From NCBI GenBank assembly GCA_000149265.1, contig CH001979.1, positions 1,387,197 through 1,451,196 on the forward strand: DNA of 64,000 nucleotides, in the 5' to 3' direction. The number at the start of each line of letters is the position of its first letter. Position 1 is the stretch's first letter. The translations under genes were made by a program, and so were the position numbers. Below, in pieces: positions 46,480 to 56,904 of this stretch. The notes below the pieces were generated by a model, which saw only the letters and a list, made by a program, of their open reading frames with translations, ran no database searches and was not told the DNA's origin. Origin of the DNA: Ciona savignyi (lineage: Eukaryota; Chordata; Ascidiacea; Phlebobranchia; Cionidae).

Positions 46480-47167
46480 AGATGCGACTAGAGAAAGAAC
46501 GGTAGTCTGACTTTTCTCTGCTGGGTGGCGCTATTTATTTTTTTGGAATTATCTGGGGAGTGACTATTTTCAAGTGTTAAGCGGCTGAGTGGTACCTCTA
46601 AATACTCCGGATCGCTTGGATTGCATGGAGCGCTTGAATCGCTTGGAGCGCTTGGATCGCTTACTATACTTCGTAATTACAAAACCATGATATTAATGTT
46701 AGGGGTGGGGTTAAAGTTAGTTTTGGGGTTGAGATTAGTGTTTGGGACAGGGTTAGAATTACTTTCCATAGCTATCTAAGTGATCCAAGCGATCCAAGCG
46801 GTCCTATAGTATTTAGAGGCACGGCTTTTTAACTCTTTTGTTTCTTAGTTATACACAAACTCATCATAACGCCGCATTCAGCTTGTCTGAGCATTTTTGG
46901 AATTTGTCCAAGCATTGGCTAAAGTAATCGATCTCTTTGCAGTTTTTTGATTGTAAACACTATTTACTTAAAATGCGTAAATGGTGTAATAAACATGGGG
47001 CTAGAGTTAGTGTCTTGCGGTTGAGTTTAGTGTTTAGGAATGGGTTAAAATTAGTGTCCGTAATTTTAGTTAGTAGTAGTTTCCCTCCTCCCCGCTTTAG
47101 TACAGCTGATAAATAGCGCCATCCAGCAGAGAAAAATCACACTACCGTTCTGTCTCTAGACGCATGT
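46480..47167. mobile_element. Mutator-like MITE with long TIRs and 9-bp target duplication
   Basis: Inverted arms of about 60 bp include ATGCGACTAGAGAAAGAACG and CTCTGCTGGGTGGCGCTATT. The flanking direct repeat GTTTATTTC is exact (46471-46479 and 47168-47176). A 9-bp duplication with long arms fits MULE-type elements. A second, smaller MITE (46591-46822) is nested inside. Confidence 0.8.
46591..46822. mobile_element. Nested GGTACCTCTAAATACT MITE
   Basis: Same family as 49389-49615. Inverted ends GGTACCTCTAAATACT and AGTATTTAGAGGCAC surround CGCTTGGATTG-type subrepeats and GGGTTAGAATTACTTTCCAT. The target duplication is unclear in this copy. Confidence 0.75.
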
Positions 47168-47176
47168 GTTTATTTC

Positions 47177-47423
47177 CCTACTTATAAGAGCACGTACCAT
47201 CTAAATAATTTAGCCCAGCTCATGAAACGATGAGGGTAAAATGCACAACTGTTCTAGAAATAACAAAATCTGTTGGAAGTGTAACCAGTTCTTTTCTTAG
47301 TCGAATAGGTAAGTTTTTTATTATAATACTTAAGTTCAGGCCGTTAGGAAAGACTAAAAGAAGGGAAAGTGGGAATGTGGAAAACTGCCCACCCAAACTG
47401 TGGAAACTAATTCTAAACCTACC
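47177..47423. other. Short intergenic stretch
   Basis: The open frame at 47230-47430 runs partly into the SINE and has no recognisable feature. Confidence 0.4.
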
Positions 47424-47714
47424 CGACTGATAAGTCTGGTGGTTTAGCGCTTCGCCTTTCAGGCAAAGAGTTGAAGGTTTAAAACTGCTCGCCAGCTAGG
47501 CGGTTGTGTCCTTGGGCTAGGAACTTAATGGACTTTAACTAAACCCAGCGGAATAATGGGTTTTACTAAATTGAAAAATTGTGTGAATCAAACACATTAC
47601 ACTGAAATAGCACCTGTAGCCTGATGGTGGGCACGAGGCGATCTGACGATTGCCTCGTGTGTTCACTCCTTTGGTTTATTATTTACTGAGATAAACATGA
47701 ATATCCTATCCTTC
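47424..47714 (+). repeat. SINE-A subfamily copy
   Basis: CGACTGATAAGTCTGGTGG head variant, CCAGCGGAATAATGGG middle, ATGAATATCCTATCC tail. Confidence 0.85.
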
Positions 47715-47720
47715 CCCAGA

Positions 47721-47864
47721 ACCCCTATTGGAAAGTTCGTTTTCTGTGCGCCGGATTTTTGCGCCAACATTTTTTAACCTAAATTTTGCGCCACGCCAGT
47801 AATACTAATTTGTGCCACCACAAACAGAGTTGCATAATTTTTAATTAATACTTTGAAATATAAA
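47721..47864. mobile_element. GGCCCCTATTGGAAAGTTCG MITE, cut by the assembly gap
   Basis: Nearly identical to 49867-50008 (CTATTGGAAAGTTCGTTTTC, then GATTTTTGCGCCAACATTTT). It is interrupted by the N run. Confidence 0.8.
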
Positions 47865-47964
47865 NNNNNNNNNNNNNNNNNNNNNNNNNNNNNNNNNNNN
47901 NNNNNNNNNNNNNNNNNNNNNNNNNNNNNNNNNNNNNNNNNNNNNNNNNNNNNNNNNNNNNNNN
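47865..47964. other. Assembly gap (100 N)
   Basis: Exactly 100 undetermined bases, the conventional placeholder for a gap of unknown size. The left flank lies inside a MITE that recurs 2 kb away, which is a plausible cause. Confidence 0.95.
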
Positions 47965-48064
47965 CGATCTTTATGACATTACAGTCGACTCTATGCCTTT
48001 CAAAATGTTAAAAGAACGTCAGGTTAGCAAGGCTGTTTTTTAAAAAAGTTTTTAAATATTTCCC

Positions 48065-48267
48065 AAAATCTTAGAATATTGCAAAAAAAAACAAATATGT
48101 CAGTAAAATATAAATTTAAAATATCTCTCAAAAGATTAAAAATTTATTTAATAAGATCCATAGCTATAAAATAAAGTTTTAATCTTTAAAGAGATATTTT
48201 AAATTCATATTTTACTGACACATACAAAGCTGGCATATATGTTTTTTTTGCAATATTCTAAGATTTT
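48065..48267. mobile_element. 203-bp palindromic MITE
   Basis: AAAATCTTAGAATATTGC and its exact complement form the ends. Inner arms (TCAGTAAAATATAAATTTAA, TCAAAAGATTAAAA) also pair, so the element can fold almost fully. No clear target duplication. Confidence 0.75.
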
Positions 48268-48402
48268 GACATATCGGTGATAATGGGGGTGTGGAGTAAT
48301 TAGGTTGGTCTTGTGAGGTTCATTTGTCTATGCATTGATTGAATAAAAATGTGATTTCTGCTAAAGCGGGTTTTGTGCGAAAAATATAAATTCAATTGTT
48401 GA

Positions 48403-49290
48403 TTATTCATTTTGAACTGGCATTTTACCACCATCATCTATGGGTGGGGAAATCCCCAAAATATCTTGGAGCATCGAAAGTTTCAACCAAGTGACTAGAG
48501 GCGTGGCACCGAATGTATAATGACTTCGTTTGTGATAGAACAATAGTCCGTCAATTGAGGCTAAATCTGATTGGTTCAAACCATCCACAATCGCTGTAGC
48601 GGAACAATCAAAACGACTCGGATATTCAAAAATATAATCATTGTTCTCACTTATCTCAGATAACTCTTTGGTCTCAGCAAATTTACTTTTCAACCAAAAA
48701 AATCTGAATTCAGTTTCGCTGTCATAGAATGGGTGTCCATTCCAGCACATTACGTCCAATATCACAAAAGTTTTGCTCATTTCCACGTAAATACAGTCGA
48801 GGACGGTATAACCCGATTCCGTTGCAATACTACCACCCGGGAGACACGACGCAAAAGTCTCGATACAAAATCCGCTCTTGGAATAACATTTGGTATTTCC
48901 CCTTGCGGCTACAACCAGATTCCGCTTCCCCACCGGACACACCAGCATCAACCATTCTTCCACGAAATCATCCGGAACTTCAACCAGCCACTCCGACAAC
49001 ATCAGTTGATCTTTATATCGCCGTGCTTTCACCGGTGTGATATCCACATCCATATCCGGCGATTCATCGATTGCATCAAACTCACCAAGCGCCAACCCAC
49101 GCGCGTAGTTCTGGAAATTGCATCTCCGATCTTTCTGTTGCTTCAGTTTGTTTGCGCGCCGGACATTTTGATCGGATTCTTTATTGCTACGTTGCTTATA
49201 TTGCTCGAATCTTGGATGTTTATTGTAAATATTGTTCTCAGACTTTGTAACTTGGAAAGATCCGGACAAAGCATCTGCCAGATCGTCCAT
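48403..49290 (-). CDS. SNUPN: Snurportin-1, m3G-cap-specific snRNP import adaptor
   Basis: Intact single-exon frame of 295 residues. The N-terminus (MDDLADALSGSFQVTKSENN, then HPRFEQYKQR and a basic KLKQQKDRRCNFQNYARGLA helix) is the importin-beta-binding domain. Residues about 88-290 are the trimethylguanosine cap-binding fold: DQLMLSEWLVEVPDDF, CPVGKRNLVVAARGNT, SGYTVLDCIYVE, FVILDVMCWNGHPFYD, IDGLLFYHKRSHYTFGATPL and Trp268, matching the cap-stacking tryptophan of the human protein. It imports m3G-capped spliceosomal snRNPs from cytoplasm to nucleus with importin beta. It is shorter than human (360) because the C-terminal tail beyond the cap domain is mostly missing. The start is chosen because it aligns with the family N-terminus. 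The upstream flank carries a MITE at 49389. Confidence 0.93.
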   Translation of the reverse strand: MDDLADALSGSFQVTKSENNIYNKHPRFEQYKQRSNKESDQNVRRANKLKQQKDRRCNFQNYARGLALGEFDAIDESPDMDVDITPVKARRYKDQLMLSEWLVEVPDDFVEEWLMLVCPVGKRNLVVAARGNTKCYSKSGFCIETFASCLPGGSIATESGYTVLDCIYVEMSKTFVILDVMCWNGHPFYDSETEFRFFWLKSKFAETKELSEISENNDYIFEYPSRFDCSATAIVDGLNQSDLASIDGLLFYHKRSHYTFGATPLVTWLKLSMLQDILGISPPIDDGGKMPVQNE

Positions 49291-49388
49291 TCTCTTTCAC
49301 AATAAGTTCAAAATCCTTACAAATACTGTGGCACTATTTAGTTTAAATAGAAGTTTTCACTCCCTACAAATGCAGACAAAGAATTAAC

Positions 49389-49615
49389 GGGTGCCTTTAA
49401 ATACTACAGGACCGTTTGGACTGCTTGGATTGCTATGGAAAGTAATTCTAACCCTGTCTAAAACACAAATCTTAACCCCAGAACTAACTTTAACCCTAAC
49501 CCTAACATTAAAATCTTGGCTTTTGTAATTACGAAGTATAGTAAGCGCTCCAAGCGATTAAAGCACTCCATGCCATCCAAGCGGTCCAAGCGGACCTATA
49601 GTATTTAGAGGTACC
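49389..49615. mobile_element. 227-bp MITE with 10-bp target duplication
   Basis: Inverted ends GGTGCCTTTAAATACT and AGTATTTAGAGGTACC; the direct repeat AAGAATTAAC flanks exactly (49379-49388 and 49616-49625). The core contains CTAACCCTAACCCTAAC. It lies about 90 bp upstream of the SNUPN start, so it may sit in or near its promoter. Confidence 0.85.
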
Positions 49616-49692
49616 AAGAATTAACTGGATTTCACTAATCTGTGGGACAGTAGGAAGAGGTTTTTTGTCACAAACATGGAACAGGGTATATA

Positions 49693-49866
49693 TGATAGGA
49701 TATTCATGTTTATCCCCGTGAATGGGAAAACCAAGGGGGTTAACACACAGGCAATCGTCAGATTACCTTACGCCCATCGTCAGGTTACCGGAGCTATTGC
49801 AGTGTGTTGTGTATGATAGACACGTTTCTTCAATTTGGTAGAACCCATAAATCCGCTGGGTTCAGG
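49693..49866 (-). repeat. SINE-A copy, head side replaced
   Basis: The tail and middle (AGGATATTCATGTTTATCC to AATCCGCTGGGTTCAG) are preserved. At 49867 a MITE begins and the tRNA-like head is not found beyond it. Confidence 0.8.
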
Positions 49867-50165
49867 CCCCTATTGGAAAGTTCGTTTTCTGTGCGCCGGA
49901 TTTTTGCGCCAACATTTTTTAACCTAAATTTTGCGCCACGCCAGTAATACTAATTTGTGCCACCACAAACAAAGTTGCATAATTTTTAATTAATACTTTG
50001 AAATATAAAGCTTAAAGTGTCAAAAATACAGACATAAATGGAAGGAATTGTAATCACGCCACGCCAGCATGATTTTTGGAGTTTTCTGCGCCAATACCCG
50101 AAAAAGTAGTCCGTGCGCCACGCCAGATATATCCCGCGCATCATACGAACTTTCCAGTAGGGCCC
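49867..50165. mobile_element. MITE with GGCCCYWYTGGAAAGTTCG ends
   Basis: Left end GCCCCTATTGGAAAGTTCG; right end complement GGGCCCTACTGGAAAGTTCG. Subterminal GCGCCACGCCAG words lie in opposite orientations near both ends. A second copy is at 47721. Confidence 0.75.
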
Positions 50166-50239
50166 AGAACCAATGGGCTTCACTATTTTACTATTCTGTG
50201 GCATAAAGAAGGGGGTTGAAGTATTTTATTTACCAACTT

Positions 50240-51640
50240 GAACAGGACGGGTTAATACATGCGCGGGACAAAAACCTGTATTTTATTGGGTATACATGCG
50301 CGGGAGTAAAACCTGTATTTTATTGGGTTAACATTGATAATACAAAGTAAAACCTGCATTTCAGCGGGTTAACATTGATAAAACATAGTAAAACCTGCAT
50401 TTAAGTGGGTTAACATTGATAAAACATAGTAAAACCTGCATTTCAGCGGGTTAACATTGATAAAACATAGTAAAACCTGCATTTCAGCGGGTTAACATTG
50501 ATAAAACATAGTAAAACCTGCATTTCAGCAGGTTAACATTGATAAAACATAGTAAAAGCTGCATTTCAGCAGGTTAACATTGATAAAACATAGTAAAAGC
50601 TGCATTTTAGCGGGTTAACATTGATAAAACATAGTAAAACCTGCATTTTAGCGGGTTAACATTGATAAAACATAGTAAAATCTTCATTTCAGCGGATTAA
50701 CATTGATAAAACATAGTAAAACCGGAATTTCAGCGGGTTAATATTGATAAAACATAATAAAACCTGCATTTTAGCGGGTTAAAATTGATAAAACATAGTA
50801 AAACCTTCATTTCAGCGAGTTAACATTGATAAAACATAATAAAACCTGCATTTTAGCGAGTTAACATTGATAAAACATAGTAAAACCTGCATTTCAGTGG
50901 GTTAACATTGATAAAACATAGTAAAACCTGCATTTCAGCAGGTTAACATTGATAAAACATAATAAAACCTGCATTTCAGCGGGTTAACATTGATAAAACA
51001 TAGTAAAACCTGCATTTAAGTGGGTTAACATTGATAAAACATAGTAAAACCTGCATTTCAGCGGGTTAACATTGATAAAACATAGTAAAACCTGCATTTC
51101 AGCGGGTTAACATTGATAAAACATAGTAAAACCTGCATTTCAACAGGTTAACATTGATAAAACATAGTAAAACCTGCATTTCAGCAGGTTAACATTGATA
51201 AAACATAGTAAAACCTGCATTTCAACAGGTTAACATTGATAAAACATAGTAAAACCTGCATTTCAGCGGGTTAACATTGATAAAACATAGTAAAACCTGC
51301 ATTTCAGCGGGTTAACATTGATAAAACATAGTAAAACCTGCATTTCAGCAGGTTAACATTGATAAAACATAGTAAAACCTGCATTTCAGCAGGTTAACAT
51401 TGATAAAACATAGTAAAACCTGCATTTCAACAGGTTAACATTGATAAAACATAGTAAAACCTGCATTTCAGCAGGTTAACATTGATAAAACATAGTAAAA
51501 CCTGCATTTCAACAGGTTAACATTGATAAAACATAGTAAAACCTGCATTTCAACAGGTTAACATTGATAAAACATAGTAAAACCTGCATTTCAACAGGTT
51601 AACATTGATAAAACATAGTAAAACCTGCATTTCAGCAGGT
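50240..51640. repeat. 41-bp minisatellite, about 33 copies
   Basis: A highly regular unit containing GGTTAACATTGATAAAACAT and AGTAAAACCTGCATTTCAGC. About 32 near-identical units lie from 50330 to the right edge, preceded by two or three diverged ones. The array stops exactly where the first visible MRPL1 exon begins, and every unit carries a CTGCATTTCAG acceptor-like word. Confidence 0.92.
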
Positions 51641-54600
51641 TACAAATGCATCCCGGGTTACATTGGACAATCATCTCACTTCCACACCTCCAAGTGGTGT
51701 CACAGGTGGAACACACCGAGCGCTGAGATGCGAATCGCAAAAATCACGAGAGACCAGGGACTTCCCCATCGCAATGACATCTCGCTCAACAAACCGTTGT
51801 TTTTTCGTAAAGGCAGGAATTTGGAAGCCTGGAAAGAGTAAGAACTTTTTCTGTTAAATGCAAGATTTATATATATCTGTTATTTGTATTTTACAGAATG
51901 TATGTCAGTTCACGATGCAAAATCACATTTGTTTAATAATAAACCAGACCAGTTATCTATTAAACTAAGCAAGTAAATGTAAAATAATGAAGTTCAGAAT
52001 TAATATTAAGAAGTTCAGTTATCAGCCAAACCATACGGTAAAAGTCATTTCTGAATGTTAACAAGCGCTCCCAATAATGTCGGTTTTAGCTTCAAATTAG
52101 TTCGACCCAATCTTGACATTTAGATTCAAATTAGTTAGACTCGACCCTTACATTGCTTAATGTTCTTATAAACAAACTGTACAGTCGGGTGACTTCCATA
52201 CAAAACAATCCTAGTGACGAGCCCATCATGGTTTCGAAACTTGGCTTGGTAAAAAAAAAAAAACTGTATTAGAAAGTTTATTAAAATTTTTTTCAATTAT
52301 TAAAAAGTTATTTGAGACTTGGCAGGCTTATTTTTGGAAATATTTATTCCACTTTAACAACTATGTTTTTAATGAGCACAAACAATAAAATCTAAAATAT
52401 TCAGTTATTAATTTTGTTGAATTTATAGTAATTAATTTAATATACTTTTCAATGAAAACATAAATTATGGGAGAATGTTGATTGAGTTAGTATTAAATTT
52501 GTCTCAACACTATAAAAATAAAGGCATATTGTTAGTTCTCTACATGTAGTTAATATTCATTTACTTCCCAGTATCTATTTTTAAAATGGGAAAATGTTTG
52601 CACATCGTAGCAAATTGAAATAAACGGTAAAACATTCTAGAATAGGATTCGAAATTCTATATTCGAAATATATTATTCTAGAATATTCTAGAACCCAAGT
52701 ATCTTATATTGTGCATCCATAGGCAATCGTCAAATCACCTCGCGCCCACCGTCAAGTTATCAGAGCTATTACAATGTGTTGTATATGATAGACACGTTCC
52801 TTCAATTTGGTAGAACCCATAAATCGGCTGGGTTCAGCAATGTTGGTAAAGTACCCTGCCCAAGGACACAGCCGACTAGCTAGCTACCACACCTTCAACC
52901 TATTGCTGTATACGCAGACGACTGAAGCCCAAAAAGTTAATCTACGAAAAAGAAACCACCGTGAATGAGACACCACAGGACGACGTGTACCTGAGACATC
53001 TGTACAAGCCGCAAGTGCTTTCCATACAAGACTCTGTTAAGACCTTAAAGGAATACACAGAGTTGGATTACACTGATCAGGAATCTATCGTTACTTTGAA
53101 ATTGGGACTGATTGAAAATTACGTTGGGAAGGGGGGACGGGTAATTATTTATGTTTTAATTGTTCTATACCAGACCAGTACAAAAAGTTTCACATTAAAT
53201 TCACAAAATTTTTGTTTAGCGATATAAAACTAAAAATGTTAAAATAATAGAACTGATAAATTTTAAAATTTATGTGAATAAATCAAACATATCAAGGGAG
53301 ATGACATTGTAAAAACCACCATGCATATCCAAAAAAGTGTGCAAACTTCCTGGTAACTTTTAACTTTTATTCAAAGTACATCTTCTAAAACTGTAAATTT
53401 TGATCCAGGAAGAAATCTCTAGAAACTGAAATTCCTCTTTAATACTCTTTGGTTCAAACCGTTACCCAATTTATACTTAGAGCTCTAACATTCCGATTTT
53501 ATTTGCAGAAAAGAATCGTCACGTTTTTTGACACAACCGAGTTGCCTCACCCTGGGGGAATCCCCAACAAGGTGTGTTTGTTCACTGATATGGAGGAGGC
53601 AGGGGAACTCGCAATCGATAACGGGGCTGTTGACGCTGGAGGAGCTGAACTCATTCACAAGGTGTGGTTTAAACGAAATTTACAACCGATTGTGGAAATA
53701 AAAACAAATCCTAGCATTTATGTTTGCAATTATGAAGCAAAATCGCTGAGACATGAGCGCTTATTATTCACAAGTTCCCTTATCCACTTATTCACAAGGT
53801 GTGGTTTAAAACAAATATTGGAAATAAAAACATAGATTAGAATTGGATTACCGACATTTCACTCTAAGTTTAATTAGATAACTAGAATATGTGGAAATAA
53901 AACAAATCCCTGATTCTTGCATTTAAGTTTGTAATTATAAAGCAAATTCTTTATAACCGCTACATGAGCGCGTTTTTAAACAATTATGTTTTTATGGTAG
54001 TTCTAGCACAGTGCATTAAAATCAGTGTTTGGCTGCACATTGCGGTGCTGCAAGATAATGGTAGGTGTGCCCACAATTATGACTGCAATGTGCCTTCAAA
54101 TTTAGTAAGTTCCAAAATGTGCCTTGAGTGAAAAAAGGTCGCAGAGAACTGGTCTAGCTCATAAACTTTTTTTTTGCATGGATATTGTTGATCTTGGTAA
54201 AATAGGTATTATTTTGTGGTGGACTGTGAAACAATTATGTTTTATGTAGCCTTTAGTGCATAAACCTGTTTTTTTGCATAGATATTGTTGATCTTGGTAA
54301 AATAGATATTATATGCTCTTTATGGCAGTGTACTGGATAGTGCTGTGCCGATCGCGATCATGATCGCGATATTTTGGTTATCTTGAAGAAAAAAGCGATC
54401 GCGATCATGGCGGTAAAAATCGCGAACGTTAAATGCGTGCAAACCGAGTAAAACACCAACCAAAAAAAAAATTAGTGAATAAATTGTATAAACTTCCCGT
54501 GTTGACTTTAGACTACAATTGACATTTATGGTATTGTATCTTCTATTGGCACAAACAGGGATGCGATGATGCAAGTTGTTTTTTCGAGCTCTCGCTTTAA

Positions 54601-56786
54601 AAAATGTTCGGACGTCTTCGCACGATAGATGCGCTTTCGGAAAGGAGAAACGCACTACGCGTATTACATGCGCTAGTGTTATAGAGTTACTTTTAAAGCC
54701 CTATTTACAAAATAAGATAATATAGCCGCCAGTGATTGTTGTACGCCTCTATACTAAGCTTGTGTATATGAATATAGCCCACCCAATACTACCAAAAACC
54801 TTTGGCTTTCGGTTAGGTTATAACCGTCTGGTTTGCAGACAAAGGACCGAGTTATAAAATAATTTAATCGTGGCGACGTAAAACATTCGACTTTCGTTAC
54901 TCGCGTGGAATAAATGGCGAAACAGATGTTATATCCTAAAAGTGTATGTGCGCGTATGGGAAATAAATGATCTCCGCAATTATAGGTGTAACTAAAAAGT
55001 AGTTTAAAAAATCAAGTTAGTTAGGCGGGGAATAGATTCAACAAGGCATTACCGTAGCGGTGATCTAATTAGTCATTCTTTAAAACTAAATCATGCAAAC
55101 AACAATAAATTGTTACATTTTTAAACCTGAAAATTTTAACTGTGTGAAATGCGTAAAATAAGTTTTAACTCAATTTTCGATTTATATTTTTAATTGATTA
55201 CAGACTGTTTATACTAAAGAAACATAGGTGTACTCTCTCTTATCATTATCGTGCGCTTCGAGCGTTCGCACGAGTCATCAAAAAGATACACGCGTCTGTT
55301 CTTTGCGAGAAGGTGCAAGTTGGACCAGGGCCAAACAATCCTTAAGTACACGCTCAGCCGAAGATTGCTTGATAAATAAAGTCAAAGTAACGGATTAGCT
55401 TTTTAATTTGTCATTAAAACACTCGCTACCGAATATAAAACTTTTACTTGGAATATAGCTTTAACTACCTGAAGCGTCTGGTTGTTTTTCTAATTTGTCG
55501 TTTCATTGGAGCATATGATATTAAAACGCAATCGCCCCTGTATAATCACAGCAAAGCTGCGACCAAATATATACGCAATACGCTATATATCGATTATAAT
55601 AATATATATATTTACGTTTTACCACAAACCGAATTAATATTCAAAATTTTGTATGTTTAAGTTAAACTTTAGGTTAAGCTTGATTTGTACAGTTAACGAG
55701 TGTACATAACTGTTATATCGCTTGATTGCTGTAAAGTTGAACTATATTTCTCTTATAGTTTGCATTTTCGCGCCATAAAATAAGCGTTTTTTGGACGCGA
55801 TCCAGATCGCGATCGGATCGGCAAGGATTTTAATGATCGCGATCGGATGGCGATCGCGAAAAAACCTGATCGGCACAGCACTAGTACTGGATGATGTAAT
55901 TTCTCATTTATGAGGTTGCGTTTTAAAAAAAATATATAATTTTATGGCTCCAAACTAAGCCACTTTTGTTAATAGACAGATCAATGACATGATTCCTTTT
56001 CAGGTTATGTGCGACCAAGTCGTATGTGACGCTTACCTCAGCACAGTGACGTTCCATGACAAAGTACGTGTTGCCTCACAAGTGGAACTTTATGAGAGAA
56101 ATTAGGGAAATTAAAACCGTCGAGAAATTGGGGATCCAATGACGACTTTCTTGAACATTTGAAGAACTTGGTCACGAAGACAATCTACCACAACTTTTCC
56201 GACGGCCTGCAGTGTACAGTAAAGATTGGAAGGGTAGGAATTTCATAATTAATCTGTAATTTTATTCAACCATTAATTCAATTGTAAATTAAAAAATGGG
56301 TTTAAATTGATTTTGGTTTGAATTGATTTTAAGACTCAGACACAATGATTAAAACTTAAACATATTCTGCATATGCTGACATTTTTTTGCATATTTAATT
56401 TTTATACATAAACTGACATTCTCTGCATATTCAATTTTTCTTCCTATTTAATTTTTACACATATTTTATTTTTACACATATTTTAATTTTACGCATATTT
56501 TATTTTTACACACATTTAGTTTTTCAGAATATGTTGACCTTTTCCGCATATTTGATTTAATTATTTTGCATTTTGCTTGCAGGCCAAGCAAAGTGTGGAA
56601 GAACTCACCTCCAACATTGAACATTTGATCGACGTTATGAGCTCCAAAATCCGAGTTTCAAAGAAAAAGGGAGCGAAGCATAAAAACCTGATTGAAAAAG
56701 CTTCAATTTCCTGCAACACTGAAGATATACCAATGGACATTGCATCAATTTTGCCAAAGGACCCTGAATCTGAATCTAATGCTTAA
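51639..56786 (+). CDS. MRPL1: Mitochondrial ribosomal protein L1 (uL1m); one frameshift
   Basis: Visible exons: 51639-51837, 52918-53140, 53509-53661, 56004-56233 and 56583-56786. Phases agree at every junction (51837/52918 in phase 2, the others 0). The first piece has HFHTSKWCHRW, presequence-like, and leads into ERLKPKKLIYEKE. The L1 body follows: DDVYLRHLYKPQ, FDTTELPHPGG, NKVCLFTDMEEAGELA, NGAVDAGGAELIHK, CDQVVCDAYLSTVTF, LKPSRNWGSNDDFLEHLK, KIGRAKQSVEELTSNIEHL. uL1m binds 16S-like rRNA at the L1 stalk of the mitochondrial large subunit. In the fourth exon the frame is open to about 56098 and then must shift by one base near GAGAGAAATT to reach the conserved LKPSRNW block; its 230-nt length is one short of in-phase. 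This could be an assembly error or a disabling change. The ATG-bearing first exon is not identified. Intron 3 holds a 1.5-kb hAT-like element and intron 1 a SINE. Confidence 0.8.
52195..52262 (+). repeat. SINE-B 3' fragment
   Basis: AGCCCATCATGGTTTCGAAA box B side with CTTGGTAAAAAA tail, in MRPL1 intron 1. Confidence 0.65.
52714..52905 (-). repeat. SINE-A partial copy, reverse orientation
   Basis: GGCAATCGTCAAATCACCTC to the tRNA-like head complement near CTAGCTACCACACCTTCAACC. It ends about 12 nt before the acceptor of the MRPL1 exon at 52918. Confidence 0.8.
53650..53980. repeat. Tandem triplication around the MRPL1 exon 3 donor
   Basis: ATTCACAAGGTGTGGTTTAA (exon end plus donor) recurs near 53790, and the following GGAAATAAAAACA, GCATTTATGTTTGCAATTAT and ACATGAGCGC words recur two or three times through 53980. 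54160-54325 holds another ~100-bp tandem pair (GATATTGTTGATCTTGGTAA). Confidence 0.75.
54011..54155. mobile_element. Diverged hAT-like MITE
   Basis: Shares TATGACTGCAATGTGCC, CAAATTTAGTAAGTT and a CAGAGAACTG end with the MITE at 13899-14193. The left end and target duplication are degraded. Confidence 0.5.
54338..55883. mobile_element. 1.5-kb hAT-like element in MRPL1 intron 3
   Basis: Ends TAGTGCTGTGCCGATC and exact complement GATCGGCACAGCACTA; a perfect 8-bp direct repeat GTACTGGA flanks (54330-54337 and 55884-55891). Multiple GATCGCGATC palindromes lie just inside each end (54351-54425 and 55795-55860). No intact transposase; the open frame at 55448-55660 has no recognisable features. Confidence 0.88.
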
Positions 56787-56904
56787 TTAACTGTTTTTAA
56801 AAAGATATATTTTGAATTTTAATGTGCGATTTCGTACAAGTACCAGTAGTTTAAGAATTTCTGAACACTTTGCTGACAACGTTATCTTCATTGTTAAAAA
56901 TTTA

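Noticed and set aside
48729..49305. Open frames on the + strand over SNUPN (103 and 190 codons)
   Set aside because: They are antisense shadows of the intact snurportin frame.
50240..51640. CRISPR-like array
   Set aside because: Units are contiguous 41-bp tandem repeats with no unique spacers, in a eukaryotic genome; it is a minisatellite.
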